A DNA stretch of 64,000 bases, taken from NCBI GenBank assembly GCA_028023455.1, contig JAQFVV010007280.1:1-64000 (forward strand), given 5' to 3'. The position numbers and the translations under genes are program-made. A model generated the notes under the pieces. It was not told the DNA's origin, ran no database searches, and worked only from the letters and a program-made list of their open reading frames with translations. The DNA comes from Epiperipatus broadwayi (Eukaryota > Onychophora > Udeonychophora > Euonychophora > Peripatidae). This document shows, one piece after another, positions 63,902 to 64,000 of the stretch (position 1 is its first letter; each line of letters starts with the position of its first letter).

Positions 63902-64000
63902 ATTAAAATTGGCTATACTGTCTCCTATAAAATTATACTGAAAATTATTTAAAGCAGATGAAAACTTTAAATTGAAAGAGTACTTCCAGATAACCTATTT
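63902..64000. other. AT-rich window end, nothing recognised
   Basis: Inside the next upstream intron of the HECT gene; no exon was seen before base 64000. Confidence 0.4.

Noticed and set aside
1-64000. CRISPR arrays, bacterial operons, phage or plasmid features
   Set aside because: Nothing of the kind; the spliced gene, SINEs and LINEs show nuclear animal DNA.

Overview
The window is eukaryotic nuclear DNA, very AT-rich, full of simple repeats and of mostly degraded transposable elements. Its one host gene is split over tens of kilobases by large introns. I see no operons, no ribosome binding sites and no long intact ORFs. Gene structure and repeat content suggest a large-genome invertebrate. 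The RTE-type LINEs, the CTAT/CTAC tracts and the hammerhead repeats would suit a cephalopod or an arachnid, but the species cannot be fixed from sequence alone.

Host gene. Four coding exons on the minus strand (63590-63696, 51379-51494, 44283-44426, 18263-18383) join in frame through consensus splice sites. They encode the last ~162 residues of a HECT-type E3 ubiquitin ligase, most like HECTD2. The catalytic Cys and the stop codon are in the last exon. The introns are 12,095, 6,952 and 25,899 bp. Positions 1-18262 are the 3' UTR (end not located) and downstream DNA.

Region by region. 1-18.2 kb: two badly decayed LINEs (about 0.6-2.2 kb and 2.9-4.4 kb, the first split by a tRNA-derived SINE), other tRNA-like SINE pieces, a decayed hammerhead repeat, and a hAT-type MITE with a target-site duplication (15476-15923). 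18.4-44.3 kb (last intron): a head-to-tail array of one LINE family (18.9-23.8 kb), several repeats carrying hammerhead-ribozyme motifs (24.5, 25.1, 32.1-32.7 and 33.9-35.7 kb), two foldback insertions, a Jockey-like fragment, and two opposed CTAT/GATA tracts. 44.4-51.4 kb: an RTE fragment, a Ty3/Gypsy remnant that has lost its RT-to-integrase core, and a tRNA-Gly(TCC)-like sequence. 51.5-63.6 kb: a foldback hammerhead repeat (52.5 kb) and two RTE copies in tandem (54.8-59.4 kb), the second with an 11-bp target-site duplication.

Main discovery candidate: a group of short non-coding repeats resembling retrozymes or the terminal repeats of Penelope-like elements. They contain type I hammerhead ribozymes with CUGANGA, GAAA and a UC cleavage site. 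Members occur as tandem units of about 425 bp (34-35.7 kb) and 456 bp (32.1-32.6 kb), or as a single 427-bp copy (24.5 kb). Three insertions have perfect 12-15 bp direct repeats at their ends, so they were mobile. Several hammerheads lie on the sense strand of the host gene and would be present in its pre-mRNA. All structures were folded by hand and need computational and biochemical confirmation.
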